Counted from the first letter of the stretch, positions 35,509 through 45,315 are shown. The stretch is DNA of 64,000 nt from Betaproteobacteria bacterium UBA5216 (GCA_002412495.1 DHVE01000128.1:26123-90122), one strand, 5' to 3'. Translations and numbers: made by a program. Notes: generated from the letters alone by a model not told the origin.

Positions 35509-35618
35509 TCTGGCTCCCTTTTGGTTTTGTCGTTTTTCGTACCGTGTTTATTGCGGGCGGCATGGTTAGCCAGACGGCGGTGTACAACCCGTCGCGCCCA
35601 TCCCGCCTACGCTACCCT

Positions 35619-36593
35619 TTAATCAAACTGTATCTTCGCCTCGCGTATCACCTTGGCCCAGCGAGTGACTTCGCTGCGGATGTATTCTCCAAACTCCGCG
35701 GGCGTGGCGGACACCGTGGCATCAATACCCACCCCCGCGAGGCGTTGCTTCACATCGTTCATCTGCATTCCCGCCACCAGATCCTTGTGCAGCCGCGTGA
35801 TGATATCAGCGCGCACGCCCGCCGGCGTGGACACGCCATACCATGTGGTGAGTTGCAACTCCGGCATGCCGGCCTCGATGCTGGTGGGCAACTGCGGCAA
35901 TTGCGGCACGCGTTTCTTGTCGAGCACGGCCAGGCCGCGCAGCCGGCCCGCCTGGATGAACGGTATTGTCGCGGGCACGGTGACCACCACCATGTCGGAT
36001 TCACCGGACAAGATATTCGTCAGCGCAATGCTTGCCCCCTTGTACGGCACGTGCACCATCTTGATGTTATTGAGCGATGCAAAAAGTTCGCTCGCCAGAT
36101 GATTTGACGACCCCACGCCGCCGGAGCCAAAGGTCAGTTTGCCGGGCGTACGGCGGCCAAGCGCGGCGAGTTCCTTCAACGTTTTTACCGGCAGCGAGGG
36201 ATGCACCACGATCAGATTGGGAACGGTCGCGGCCAGCGATACCGGCGTGAAGTCCTTCACCGGATCGTATTTGAGATTCTTGTACATGCTGGTGTTGGTG
36301 GCGTGCGACGCGCTCAGAATGACCAGCGTGTAACCATCCGGCGGCGTGCGGGCGGCAATTTCCGCGCCGATGTTGCCGCCACTGCCGGGGCGATAGTCCA
36401 CCACCACCGGCTGGCCGAGCGACTCGGCGAGTTTTTCGGACAGCATATGCGCTAAAATCTGCGACGCGCCGGTGGGAAACGGCGCGATCAGGCGCAGGGG
36501 TTTTACGGGGTAAGCCTGGGCCTGTGTGAATTGCGGCAACAGCCATGCCGCCACGGCAAGAAATCCACATACATATCCACGAACAAAATTCAT
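35619..36593 (-). CDS. Bug/TctC receptor 7
   Basis: 324 aa, signal YVCGFLAVAAWLLPQFTQAQ. The first loop is APFPTGASQILAH, replacing PGGxxD with TGASQ; this shift in ligand loop composition may change specificity. The second loop is VVDYRPGSGG. GAGAGG lies 5 bases before the ATG. It is upstream of, and on the same strand as, the cytoplasmic hydroxy-acid oxidase (gap 110 bp), so a hydroxy acid is a reasonable guess for its ligand. Confidence 0.92.
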   Translation of the reverse strand: MNFVRGYVCGFLAVAAWLLPQFTQAQAYPVKPLRLIAPFPTGASQILAHMLSEKLAESLGQPVVVDYRPGSGGNIGAEIAARTPPDGYTLVILSASHATNTSMYKNLKYDPVKDFTPVSLAATVPNLIVVHPSLPVKTLKELAALGRRTPGKLTFGSGGVGSSNHLASELFASLNNIKMVHVPYKGASIALTNILSGESDMVVVTVPATIPFIQAGRLRGLAVLDKKRVPQLPQLPTSIEAGMPELQLTTWYGVSTPAGVRADIITRLHKDLVAGMQMNDVKQRLAGVGIDATVSATPAEFGEYIRSEVTRWAKVIREAKIQFD

Positions 36594-36674
36594 TGTGCCT
36601 CTCTGGGTTCCGGGTTACTTCCCAGTTGAGTTTGCACCGCCCGCCATCGATTTGCAACGCATGATAACCACACC

Positions 36675-37685
36675 ATGATTCGCGCCGCCATCGTTGGTCT
36701 GGGCGCCTGGGGCAAAACCCTGGTCGATTCAGTACACGGCAAAACCGACGACCTGCATTTCACCACGGCGTGCACGCGCACGCCCGCAAATGTTGAAGCC
36801 TATTGCGGCGAGCGCGGCATCCATCTTGCGACCAGCTACGACGCCGTTCTCGCCGACAAGACCCTTGATGCCGTGGTGCTCGCCACGCCCAATTCGCTGC
36901 ACGAAATGCAGATTACGCAGGCCGCCGCCGCGGGCAAGCACGTGTACGTCGAGAAACCGTTCACGCTCACCCTCGCCAGCGCGCGCACCGCCGTGGATGC
37001 GATTACGCGCGCGCGGGTCACGCTCGCGGTGGGGCTGAATCGCCGCTTTCATCCGAACATGATCGAACTCGCGCGCCGGGCACGTGACGGCACGCTGGGT
37101 ACCATTGGCACGATCAACGCGGAACTCACCGCCGCCACCGGCTTTCATCGCCCCGGCACGTCGTGGCGCGTGAATGCCACCGAAGAACCCGCCGGCGCAA
37201 TGGTGTCGATCGGCGTGCATCTGGTGGATGCCATGATGCACATAGCGGGCCGCGTGCGCGAGGTGGTTTGCGTGGCCGCGAATCGCGGCGGCCCGCATGG
37301 CGACGACACCACGCACCTGATGCTGCAATTTGATTCGGGCGTCACCGGGTTGATTTATTGTTCGGTGGCCGCGGCGCGCAACCACCGCATAGCGGTGTAC
37401 GGCACGAAAGGATTTGCCGAGGTGCTGAAGCCGCAGATGGACACTTTTCGCTTTATTCCCGTTGTCGAGGGCCATGCCAGCCATCTCGCGCGCATCCCGG
37501 AACCCGAAGTGATCGAGGTGCCGGGCTTTAACTACGTCGGCCAGTCGCTGAAGACATTTGCACACTGCATTCGCGACGGCTTGCCCTATCCGATCTCCAC
37601 GACCGACATCCTGCACGGGGTGGCGGTGCTGGAAGCCGCCATACGATCCGCGGCGACGAAAAAACCCGTCCAAGTCACGGACTGA
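36675..37685 (+). CDS. Gfo/Idh/MocA-family oxidoreductase
   Basis: 336 aa. Rossmann motif VGLGAWGKTL at 7-16, the ATPNSLH segment, and EKPFTLTL with catalytic-pair E93-K94-P95. The C-terminal half (HRPGTSWRVN, MVSIGVHLVD) is the usual substrate domain, with the H of GVHLVD aligned to the active-site His. It acts on a sugar or cyclitol alcohol with NAD(P). It is divergent from receptor 7 with 81 bp between starts, and upstream of the acyl-CoA dehydrogenase. Confidence 0.88.
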   Translation: MIRAAIVGLGAWGKTLVDSVHGKTDDLHFTTACTRTPANVEAYCGERGIHLATSYDAVLADKTLDAVVLATPNSLHEMQITQAAAAGKHVYVEKPFTLTLASARTAVDAITRARVTLAVGLNRRFHPNMIELARRARDGTLGTIGTINAELTAATGFHRPGTSWRVNATEEPAGAMVSIGVHLVDAMMHIAGRVREVVCVAANRGGPHGDDTTHLMLQFDSGVTGLIYCSVAAARNHRIAVYGTKGFAEVLKPQMDTFRFIPVVEGHASHLARIPEPEVIEVPGFNYVGQSLKTFAHCIRDGLPYPISTTDILHGVAVLEAAIRSAATKKPVQVTD

Positions 37686-37745
37686 AACCGCAGCACAGGC
37701 GCGTACTTTGCTAGACTGCACGGCACATTTTCAAGGAAGCTACTC

Positions 37746-38921
37746 ATGGATTTCGCACTCAACGAAGAACAATCCCGCTGGCAAAACGAAGCGCGCCATT
37801 TTGCCAAAGAGGTGCTGCTGCCCGCATCGCTGAAGCGCGACCAGATCGAAGGCGGTCGCGAACCGTGGGATTGGGAGATCATCAAGGCGGGTTCCAAAAT
37901 CGGTTTTCGCACGTTTACCGTGCCCAAGGAACTGGGCGGTGTCGGTGCCGATTTCGTGACGCAGGCCATCGTGATGGCCGAACTCGCCAAGGGCGATAGC
38001 GCGATGTCAAAGGCGTTCAGCCAGAACTGGAAATGGAGCCACCTCATCGCCGAGTTTTGCACCAAGGATCAGAAGGATCGTTTTCTGAAACCGTTTCTCG
38101 CCGACGACACCTACGTCATCGGCTCGGCCAGCACGGAACCCAACTCCGGCTCGGACAACCGTTATCCGCCGGACGACGTGAAATCCGGTTTTCGCGTCAA
38201 GGCCGAGCGTCAGGGCGACGACTGGATACTCAATGGCGAAAAGACCTTTATCGCCAACGGCTCGGTGGGCAAACTCTTTTTTGTGAACACACGCTCCGAC
38301 ACCAGCGTGCTCGCGCGCGAGGGCACGACCGTGTTCATGGTGCCGCTGGGCACGCCAGGCTTTCGCATCGGCAAGGTGTTCAACAAGGCTGGCTGGCGCT
38401 TTTATCAAAATGCGGAACTCATTTTTGAAAACGCGCGCGTGCCGCACGCCAATGTAGTGGGCGAACCGCACAAAGGGCAAAAAGTGCGCAGCGGCGTCGC
38501 CGCCGAATTCAGCGACTTTGAACTCGCCGCCAACGCGCTGGGTATTTGCGACGCGGCCGTCGAATATGCGATGGTCTTCGCCAAAAAAGAAAAACGCGCC
38601 GGCAAGGCGCTGTGGGACCACCAACTGGTGCAACTGAACATTCACGAAATGCACATGCTCACCGAAACGCTGCGTTCGTATGTGATGCGCACCGCGTGGG
38701 ACATGGACACGAAGGTTCACGGGTCTTTAAGCCCAGTGCTGGTGATGGCGTATGCGTCGGACGTGCTGCAACGCGTGACCAAGCTCAACATGGAAGTGCA
38801 CGGCGTGCGCGGCGGCATGATGGATGCGATGACGCAAAAGCTGGTGCGCGATGGCATCATCTGGACGCATCTGGCGGGCGACAACACGCAGCGGCTGAAA
38901 GCGGTGCGACGCATGAAGTAG
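37746..38921 (+). CDS. Acyl-CoA dehydrogenase
   Basis: 391 aa FAD enzyme with the three expected segments: an N-terminal helical domain, a central beta domain (IGSASTEPNSGSDN, GEKTFIANGS), and a C-terminal helical domain (AKKEKRAGKALWDHQLVQLNIHEM). The catalytic Glu position cannot be fixed by eye. The ending MEVHGVRGGMMDAMTQKLVRDG is typical of the QVHGG region, but reads VHGVRG. AAGGAAG precedes the ATG. The natural acyl-CoA is unknown. It follows the Gfo/Idh gene by 60 bp. Confidence 0.92.
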   Translation: MDFALNEEQSRWQNEARHFAKEVLLPASLKRDQIEGGREPWDWEIIKAGSKIGFRTFTVPKELGGVGADFVTQAIVMAELAKGDSAMSKAFSQNWKWSHLIAEFCTKDQKDRFLKPFLADDTYVIGSASTEPNSGSDNRYPPDDVKSGFRVKAERQGDDWILNGEKTFIANGSVGKLFFVNTRSDTSVLAREGTTVFMVPLGTPGFRIGKVFNKAGWRFYQNAELIFENARVPHANVVGEPHKGQKVRSGVAAEFSDFELAANALGICDAAVEYAMVFAKKEKRAGKALWDHQLVQLNIHEMHMLTETLRSYVMRTAWDMDTKVHGSLSPVLVMAYASDVLQRVTKLNMEVHGVRGGMMDAMTQKLVRDGIIWTHLAGDNTQRLKAVRRMK

Positions 38922-38933
38922 TAAAAATATATA

Positions 38934-38943
38934 TTTAAAAACA
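38934..38943 (+). promoter_or_regulatory. AT-rich core TTTAAAAACA upstream of ModA-like gene
   Basis: Same 10-base core as at 18392-18401, 31820-31829 and 45491-45500, inside a 30-bp AT-rich stretch between the acyl-CoA dehydrogenase and the ModA-like gene. Confidence 0.3.
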
Positions 38944-38968
38944 ATAAGTTAAATACTAACAGCACCAC

Positions 38969-39664
38969 ATGAGCACAGCCTTCAAGGTATTCGGCAGCAA
39001 CGCGCTGCGCACGGTATTGCTCGATTGCCTGCCGGCGTTTGATCGCGCAAACGGCGTCACCACCACCGTCGATTTCGGCGCCACCACGCATACGCTCGAG
39101 GCAGTGCGCGGCGGCGCCATCGCGGACGTAATCATCGCCACCGCCAGCGCGATTGATGAGCTCACGAAGGAAGGTCACATCGTCGAGGGCACGCGCGCGG
39201 ATCTCGCCTCGGCCGGCATCGGCGCGTGCGTGCGCGCCGGCGCGCCGCGCCCCGACATCAGCACGGTCGAGGCGCTCAAGCGTACGCTGCTCGATGCGAA
39301 ATCGCTGTCGTACTCCAAATCCGGGCAGAGCGGCATGCACATGGCGAAAGTCATCGCGCAACTCGGCATCGCGGACATCGTGAATGCCAAGGCCATCGTC
39401 AACGCCACCGGACTGGTCGGCGAACGGGTGGTGCGCGGCGAAGTCGAACTCGGTTTTCAGCAGGTGAGCGAATTGCTGGCGGTCAAGGGTATTGATCTGA
39501 TCGGCGAGTTACCCGCCGCCGTGCAGCTTAACAGCCTGTTTGCGGCTGGCATCGGCGCGAAAACACCGCATCGCGATGCCGCGCAAGCGCTGATCGCGCA
39601 ATTGAACACCGAGCGCGCACGGCAAATCATGCGCGACAATGGGCTGACGCCAGCCGCGCGTTAG
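38969..39664 (+). CDS. ModA-like substrate-binding protein without signal peptide
   Basis: 231 aa. It reads like a periplasmic type-2 solute-binding protein of the molybdate/tungstate group: FKVFGSNALRTVLLDCLPAFD, then ADVIIATASAIDEL, KSLSYSKSGQSGMHMAKV, and ELGFQQVSELL. The N-terminus is MSTAFKVFGSNAL with no signal peptide, and no upstream in-frame start adds one. It may therefore be a cytosolic sensor or a protein recruited to another function. No ABC permease or ATPase is nearby. Confidence 0.75.
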   Translation: MSTAFKVFGSNALRTVLLDCLPAFDRANGVTTTVDFGATTHTLEAVRGGAIADVIIATASAIDELTKEGHIVEGTRADLASAGIGACVRAGAPRPDISTVEALKRTLLDAKSLSYSKSGQSGMHMAKVIAQLGIADIVNAKAIVNATGLVGERVVRGEVELGFQQVSELLAVKGIDLIGELPAAVQLNSLFAAGIGAKTPHRDAAQALIAQLNTERARQIMRDNGLTPAAR

Positions 39665-39733
39665 TCCGGGGCGCTTGTTCGTTGGCGTGTGATGCAACCC
39701 TGTCCCGGGTTCACCAGCCACCCAGTGACTCGG

Positions 39734-42130
39734 TCACTCAGTTAGCCCCCTATCACGTTTGTCCAAATCGGCGGCGATAGACTCGCGCAAAAACAGCGGC
39801 AACGCGCGCGAATCAAACGGGACGTCCAATCTTTTCAGCACGTCGCGCGCGGCGATTTGCAGGCGCCAGCAGGCGTTACCCAGCGCGGACTGCGCTTCGC
39901 GCACGAGCTGATTGCGTGTTTCGCCATCATCGGCGCCGCTGGTCATCTGCTCACGTAGACGCAAAGCGCCGGCCCGTACCGAACAGGCCGGGTGCGCGGA
40001 CAATATTTCCAGCAGCGGCAGACCGCGCACCGCCGGCAGCGGCCGCAATCGCAGCACCGCACCCAGCACGCCGGCAAACGGACTCGCGCGGTTCGCGTTG
40101 AGTACGTGTTCGATATCGGCCCACATCATTTCGATTTCTGGCGCCGTGGCGGCATGCGCCGCACATTCCATCACGCGGCCCACGGTCCAAAGCGCATTGA
40201 AGTCATCGCCCGGCAACGCCGTGATGCCGGCGCGCAATTGCGTCGTGAGCCGTTGCCAAGCAGTGGCATATGCCGCCGCATCCAGCGTGCCGCCGGTCAA
40301 GCCCGGCATGACACGGGATAACGCTTCCGCCAAGGGAAGATTCTCTTGCGCGGCATCCGCCACGGCGGGGCAGGACGGGGCGGCGTCTGGTGCCGCGGGC
40401 GTCGCCGCTGGCCGGTACAACGTAGCCAGCGGCCCGCCCAACAGCTCGCTTTCCCGCGCCGGTGTAAAGGGTTTCTCCGCGCGCGTATAGGTGGCCCGCG
40501 AGGGTTCATGCAGCAACAGACCCAGTGTCGGCAGGCCGCGCGCCCACGCCGCGTCGCCCCAGCCGGAATTGGCTTGCCATTGGTTGGCGCCACCGGTGTC
40601 GATCAACAAGCCGATGCCGTTGGAGGTCGCCGCGCCCTGCACCAGCACGTCACCGCGATAGTGGTCGTCGCCCGCGCCGTCATATAACACGCCCACTGCC
40701 AGATCGAGCCCCATGCCCTGCGAGACGCCCACCGCCGCGGTGTACTGGTCATTGCCCGCATCATCGCGCAGCACACCCACCGCCTCGTGCACACCGCTGC
40801 CTTGCGCGTAACGCACCGCGTGATAATGGTCATTGCCACCACGATCCCACAGCAGACCGATGCCGTAGTAGTAACCCATGCCCTGCGCAAACATCTCGGC
40901 GGTGTAGCGGTCGTCACCGGCGTCATCGCGCAAGATGCCGACTCCGCCACCCAGACTCATGCGATAACCGAAAGCCGCGCCCTGCGCCGCGCTGATGCCG
41001 CCGCCGCGGGCAAAGGCATCGGGCAATCCCGCGGCAGTATAAGTATCGTTGCCCGCGCGATCCCACAAAACACCGATGCCGCCCGACATGCCATAGCCCT
41101 GCCCGCCGGTGCGCAAACGATAGGTGTCGTTACCCGCGATATCAATAATCGCGCCCAGCCCGAACGCGGCAGCGCCCTGTGCGAAAAATCCCGCGTCGTA
41201 AACATCATCTCCCGCCATGTCGATTATCAACGATGCGCCCGCCAGCGCCGAACCCTGACCCGCGCCCGTAGTGGTATACCGATCATTGCCCTCGAGATCA
41301 ACGATGGCCGACAGGCCAAACACCACCGCATCGGTGCCGTCGTAACGGTCGTTGCCACCCAGATCGATGATCACCGACACCGCGCCGCCAGTAGTTGGCG
41401 CGCGGATGTAGGTATCGTTGCCGCCGGGATCAATGATCAACGCCGCATCGGCCGCGTGCGCATCATCTCCGCGCGTGCCGATCACCACCCATCCGATGGG
41501 TGACTCGAAACGCGCGGCCACGTCCGGAAATCGCAGGCTGTCTTGCCGCGCGCACAACGCCGCGACAAAACGCGCCGTGGCATCGATGAACATCGCATTC
41601 GCACGCGCCAGCAGCCCGGAATCTATCGCGCGCATCACGACGCGCAAATCCTCCCGCGAGGGCGAACCGCTATCTAGAGTTTTGAGCAGCGTGGCCGTGT
41701 CCAGATGCCCCTTGGCCGCCGCGCGCAGCAGCCGCTGCGCTTCGGTCAGTTCATTCAAATAGGGCTTCAGCAGTTCGGCCACGTCGAACGACCCTGCGTC
41801 AGGCTGGTGTGGCGGCGGCGCCATTGCGCCATCCGCCAGACGCCGCAATGCATCCGGAACCAGTTGATCGAACAACGTCGCCACATTAACGGCGGCAAGC
41901 GGGTCTTTCAGCAACGCACGCACGTGATCCGGCGCGGCGGGTGGCGGCGGCCCTTCGTGCGTGATCAGATTATCAATTACCCGCAGCGCATCGGCGCCCA
42001 GCCCCCGGTGTTCGAGTATCAGGTTCACCCGCTCGGCCAGCGCTTCCGCTGCGCGCGACGGCGCCGCAGTGGCCGCCAGCACAAGCGCGCAAGCCACGCG
42101 CACCCATTGCGTGCGCGTCAACCCGATCAT
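39734..42130 (-). CDS. Secreted protein with G(N/D)D-Y tandem repeats
   Basis: 798 aa. A signal peptide (VACALVLAATAAPSRAAEA) is followed by a roughly 200-residue helical region. About eleven repeats follow (about residues 230-525) of the form (I/L)xxDxxG(N/D)DxY...AQG.G...GIG, each 22-45 residues. The G-N/D-D-x-Y step recalls calcium-binding RTX nonapeptides but lacks the GGxGxDxUx spacing, so a different solenoid is likely. The last 270 residues are Ala-rich and helical, possibly HEAT-like. The start overlaps the receptor 8 stop (ATGA). Function unknown. Confidence 0.75.
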   Translation of the reverse strand: MIGLTRTQWVRVACALVLAATAAPSRAAEALAERVNLILEHRGLGADALRVIDNLITHEGPPPPAAPDHVRALLKDPLAAVNVATLFDQLVPDALRRLADGAMAPPPHQPDAGSFDVAELLKPYLNELTEAQRLLRAAAKGHLDTATLLKTLDSGSPSREDLRVVMRAIDSGLLARANAMFIDATARFVAALCARQDSLRFPDVAARFESPIGWVVIGTRGDDAHAADAALIIDPGGNDTYIRAPTTGGAVSVIIDLGGNDRYDGTDAVVFGLSAIVDLEGNDRYTTTGAGQGSALAGASLIIDMAGDDVYDAGFFAQGAAAFGLGAIIDIAGNDTYRLRTGGQGYGMSGGIGVLWDRAGNDTYTAAGLPDAFARGGGISAAQGAAFGYRMSLGGGVGILRDDAGDDRYTAEMFAQGMGYYYGIGLLWDRGGNDHYHAVRYAQGSGVHEAVGVLRDDAGNDQYTAAVGVSQGMGLDLAVGVLYDGAGDDHYRGDVLVQGAATSNGIGLLIDTGGANQWQANSGWGDAAWARGLPTLGLLLHEPSRATYTRAEKPFTPARESELLGGPLATLYRPAATPAAPDAAPSCPAVADAAQENLPLAEALSRVMPGLTGGTLDAAAYATAWQRLTTQLRAGITALPGDDFNALWTVGRVMECAAHAATAPEIEMMWADIEHVLNANRASPFAGVLGAVLRLRPLPAVRGLPLLEILSAHPACSVRAGALRLREQMTSGADDGETRNQLVREAQSALGNACWRLQIAARDVLKRLDVPFDSRALPLFLRESIAADLDKRDRGLTE

Positions 42131-43074
42131 TTGTCCTGCCGCATCCGCTTGAACACGCCGCTCATGCGCGCGGTTTCCGTTTTGATCATATCCGCGAATC
42201 CTTCGGGCGTGCTGCTGAGGAGTTCAACGCCGAGCGCGGCCATGCGCTGCTTGTTCTCGGCGTCGCCAAGGATGCGCGCGATTTCCTGATTCAGGCGCTG
42301 GATGATGGCTGGGGGCGTTTTCGCGGGCGCGAAGTAACCCGATAAGGAAACGGATTCGTAACCGGGCAACCCCGCCTGTGCCACGGTAGGCAGCCCCGGC
42401 GCCAGCGGCGTGGGTTCGGCGGTGGTCACCGCCAGCGCCCGCAATCGTCCGCTTTTCACGTGGCCCGTGATGGTGCCCGCTGCCGGAAACATCAATTGCA
42501 CCTGGCCGGCCAGCAAATCGTTCACGGCCGGGCCGCTGCCCTTATAAGACACGCGCACAAGACGTATGCCCGCCATCGACGCAAACAACTCCGTCGATAA
42601 ATGCGCCGATGCGCCCAGCGTGCCCGCCGCGTAATTGATTTCGTCCGGCTGGCGCCGCGCGAGATCAATCAACTGTTGGACCGTGGTCACCGGCAACGAT
42701 GGATGCACCACCACGATGTTCGGCGTGCGCGAGGCGAGCGTGATAGTGGAAAAATCACGCTGCGCGTCCCAGCGTACATCCTGCATCAGATGCAACAGCC
42801 ACACCGGGCTGGTGTAATGCAAAATCGTGTAGCCGTCGGGCGGCGACTTGGCGGTGATCTCGACACCGATGATGCCGCGGTTATCCACGATCACCTGCTG
42901 GCCAAAGCTCGCGGTCAGTCCGCGCGCGATGATGCGCGCCGCGAGTTCCGTGCCGCTGCCCGGCGCGGTGGTGATGATGCGCACGACTTTGGCCGGGTAG
43001 GCTTGGGCAGCGGCGTTGCCGGGTAACAGTCCCGCACCTGCGGCGGCGGCAAAGTACACAATGGTTTTCTTCAT
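42127..43074 (-). CDS. Bug/TctC receptor 8 (shortened ligand loop)
   Basis: 315 aa from the ATG at 43074, which gives signal TIVYFAAAAGAGLLPGNAAAQ; the longer frame upstream is not homologous. The first loop is TTAPGSGTELAAR. In the second, VIVDNRGIIGVEI lacks the usual six residues PGAxGN, so the carboxylate pocket is probably reshaped. It is divergent from the frameshifted receptor 9 and translationally coupled to the repeat protein downstream. Confidence 0.9.
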   Translation of the reverse strand: MKKTIVYFAAAAGAGLLPGNAAAQAYPAKVVRIITTAPGSGTELAARIIARGLTASFGQQVIVDNRGIIGVEITAKSPPDGYTILHYTSPVWLLHLMQDVRWDAQRDFSTITLASRTPNIVVVHPSLPVTTVQQLIDLARRQPDEINYAAGTLGASAHLSTELFASMAGIRLVRVSYKGSGPAVNDLLAGQVQLMFPAAGTITGHVKSGRLRALAVTTAEPTPLAPGLPTVAQAGLPGYESVSLSGYFAPAKTPPAIIQRLNQEIARILGDAENKQRMAALGVELLSSTPEGFADMIKTETARMSGVFKRMRQDK

Positions 43075-43115
43075 GGTGGGGCATAATGCCACGAAGAAAA
43101 CCGGAGGTGAAACCG

Positions 43116-44125
43116 ATGCCGACATACACACCGCACCTGCGCCGCATCCGCATGCCGCGCATTCGAACCACTGGATCGCTTTTGATGCTGCTGACACTCG
43201 GCACGTCCGCCGTCGCCGCCGCCGAGGCATATCCGTCAAAGCCCATCCGCATGATCGTGCCGTTTTCCCCCGGCGGCACGTCGGACACGCTCGCACGCAT
43301 TCTCGGCCAGAAAATGACCGAACAATGGGGCCAGCAGATCGTGGTGGATTTTCGTCCCGGCGCGAGCGGCATCATCGGAACCGAAATCGCCATGCGCGCG
43401 GCGGCGGATGGCTACACGCTGATGCATGGCAACCTCGCGCAGTACGCCATCAACCCCAGTTTGTATGGCAAGTTGCCTTACGACACGCTGCGCGATTTTG
43501 TGCCACTGTCGTTGATTGCCACCGCGCCACAGCTGTTGGTGGTCAACCCATCGCTCGCCGCCAAAGACGTGCGCGGGCTGATGGAACTCGCCAAGGCGTC
43601 ACCGGGAAAACTCAATTTTGGCTCCGGCGGCAGCGGCACGCTTGCTTATGTTGGCGGCGAATTGTTCAAATCGAGACCGGCGCCAACATCGTTCACGTTT
43701 CGTACAAAGGCACTGTTCTGGCATTGACCGATCTGATGGCGGGCCAGGTGCAAATGCTGTTCTCCGACATGCCCATCGCGCTGCCGCACGCCAAAACCGG
43801 CAAGCTGCGCGCGCTCGCCGTCACCAGCCCGCAACGATCAGCACTGGCGGCGGGCGTGCCCACCGTCGCCGAATCCGGGTTGGCGGGCTACGCGCTGGTG
43901 AACTCATGGGGCATCTTCGCGCCGCGTGGCTTGTCGCAGCCGATTATCACCAAGCTAAACACCGAACTCGTGCGCGCCCACGCGCTGGCGGATTTGAAAG
44001 AGCGTTATACCAATCTCGGTGTCGAAGCCACCAGCAGTACGCCACAACAGTTTACGGAATTCATAACGGCGGAGGCGGCAAAATTCGCCAAGGTACTGCG
44101 GGAGGCGGGAGCGAAGGTGAACTGA
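43116..44125 (+). pseudogene. Bug/TctC receptor 9, frameshifted
   Basis: The reading frame starts at an ATG with GGAGGT 7 bases upstream, runs through signal TTGSLLMLLTLGTSAVAAAEA and loop VPFSPGGTSDTLAR, and breaks at about 43668-43670. There GGELFK is followed by nonsense to a stop at 43725. The downstream frame continues the family sequence, IETGANIVHVSYKG, to 44125. One base missing in the AAA run (ttcaaatcgag, expected ttcaaaatcgag) explains it. It is either a real pseudogene, a slippage site or a sequencing error. Otherwise it has full length. Confidence 0.85.
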
Positions 44126-44159
44126 ACTGCGTGAGGGGTGAGGCGCAGGGCGTCAATAA

Positions 44160-44183
44160 GCCTGTCCTGAGCTTGTCGAAGGG
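44160..44183. repeat. Short dispersed repeat (CCTGTCCTGAGCTTGTCGAAGG)
   Basis: This segment contains GTCCTGAGCTTGTCGAAGGG, a sequence familiar as a dispersed intergenic repeat in many bacterial genomes. Only one copy is in this window, between receptor 9 and the metallo-hydrolase. Confidence 0.4.
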
Positions 44184-44280
44184 CGCAGCGCATTGTTCGG
44201 ATGCGTGTGTGTGACATGCAAGCATGCGGCGCATTGCCCTTCGGTTAGTGTGCTCTACGAGCTCTCACGCCTCACGAACC

Positions 44281-45315
44281 TCAATTACACCCCGCCACGC
44301 AGTTAGCCTTCCCATCAAACTCCATCGTGCGCCCGCTGATCGCCAGATGCACCGGGCGCTTTTGCATTTTGACGAGGGCCGCCGTGCGTGACTCCGGCCT
44401 CAACTTGCCACTCGTGGTCGCGCGCTCGTTGACATGAGTGGCGATCACCGCCGACGGTTTGATAAGCTCGTTCATCGCATACGTCGCCGAATACGCCGAG
44501 ATTGCACTCGATCCATAGTTCAACAGCACGAGGTTGGCCTTGTGAAAATCACCCACAACGCTTTTCATTTCCGTGTGGATGCCGGTGTCGCCCGATAGAT
44601 ACACCGTGAGGCCGTTGGTGAACTTGATGACGTAGCCGCTGGGCGGGCCGAGGTAGAGACTGGTGTTATCCACTGCGAGCGCGGCTTTTTGCGGATCGGT
44701 GAGTAGCTCGCGCGACACGGTGCTGTCGTGCGACGCGGGCACGATGGTGATTTCCACGCCCGCGGTGGCGCCCGGCGCTTTGAGGATGCGCGAGCCGCCC
44801 AACTGCGCGTTGGCCTGGCAAGACGCGGCAAACGGCACGTTGAGCACGCCGCCTTTTTCGGGACAGTTATCGGTGGGCTTGCCGGTGATATTCTGGATCT
44901 TGCGCGCAATGAAAGCACCCATTGGCGACACCATCATGATGGCCGAATGCTTGGCCGCCGCGATTTCGGCGGTGGTGGAATGCGGCGCGGCGGAAATGGT
45001 ATCCACCTTTTCGCAACTGCCGGCTTCAAGTGCCTTTAACTTGCGATCCCCCATGTGATCGCCGTGCGCGTGCGAGAGCAGCACCATGTGCACCTCGCCC
45101 AAGCGCGGATCGTTGCCGCCCGTTACCGATTGGCCCGCGTCATACAGAATGCGCACGCCGGTGGGGTCTTCAAACAGCGTGGCGCGATCACGCTCGCACA
45201 ACTCGCCTGCGTGAGAACCGAGTGGGGTGATTTTGACGTTTTGCGCATAGCCTGACGCACACGCCAAAAACAGTGCGCTGGTCAGTACCGTGAATACGAG
45301 CGTTTTTGATTTCAT
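44281..45315 (-). CDS. Secreted metallo-beta-lactamase-fold hydrolase
   Basis: 344 aa from the ATG at 45315; the upstream frame reaches back into a palindromic repeat and is not used. Signal TLVFTVLTSALFLACASGYAQ, with LACAS resembling a lipobox, so it may be a lipoprotein. The zinc motif HAHGDH lies at about residue 85-90, with further ligands near SGDTGIHTE and THVNERA. It belongs to the UlaG/MBL-fold group whose secreted members hydrolyse esters, lactones or phosphodiesters. It is the last gene of the 44-57 kb minus-strand run. Confidence 0.8.
   Translation of the reverse strand: MKSKTLVFTVLTSALFLACASGYAQNVKITPLGSHAGELCERDRATLFEDPTGVRILYDAGQSVTGGNDPRLGEVHMVLLSHAHGDHMGDRKLKALEAGSCEKVDTISAAPHSTTAEIAAAKHSAIMMVSPMGAFIARKIQNITGKPTDNCPEKGGVLNVPFAASCQANAQLGGSRILKAPGATAGVEITIVPASHDSTVSRELLTDPQKAALAVDNTSLYLGPPSGYVIKFTNGLTVYLSGDTGIHTEMKSVVGDFHKANLVLLNYGSSAISAYSATYAMNELIKPSAVIATHVNERATTSGKLRPESRTAALVKMQKRPVHLAISGRTMEFDGKANCVAGCN

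Noticed and set aside
39734..42130. Repeat protein as an RTX toxin or hemolysin
   Set aside because: Repeat spacing does not match the nine-residue RTX pattern, there is an N-terminal signal instead of a type I secretion tail, and no secretion genes are nearby.
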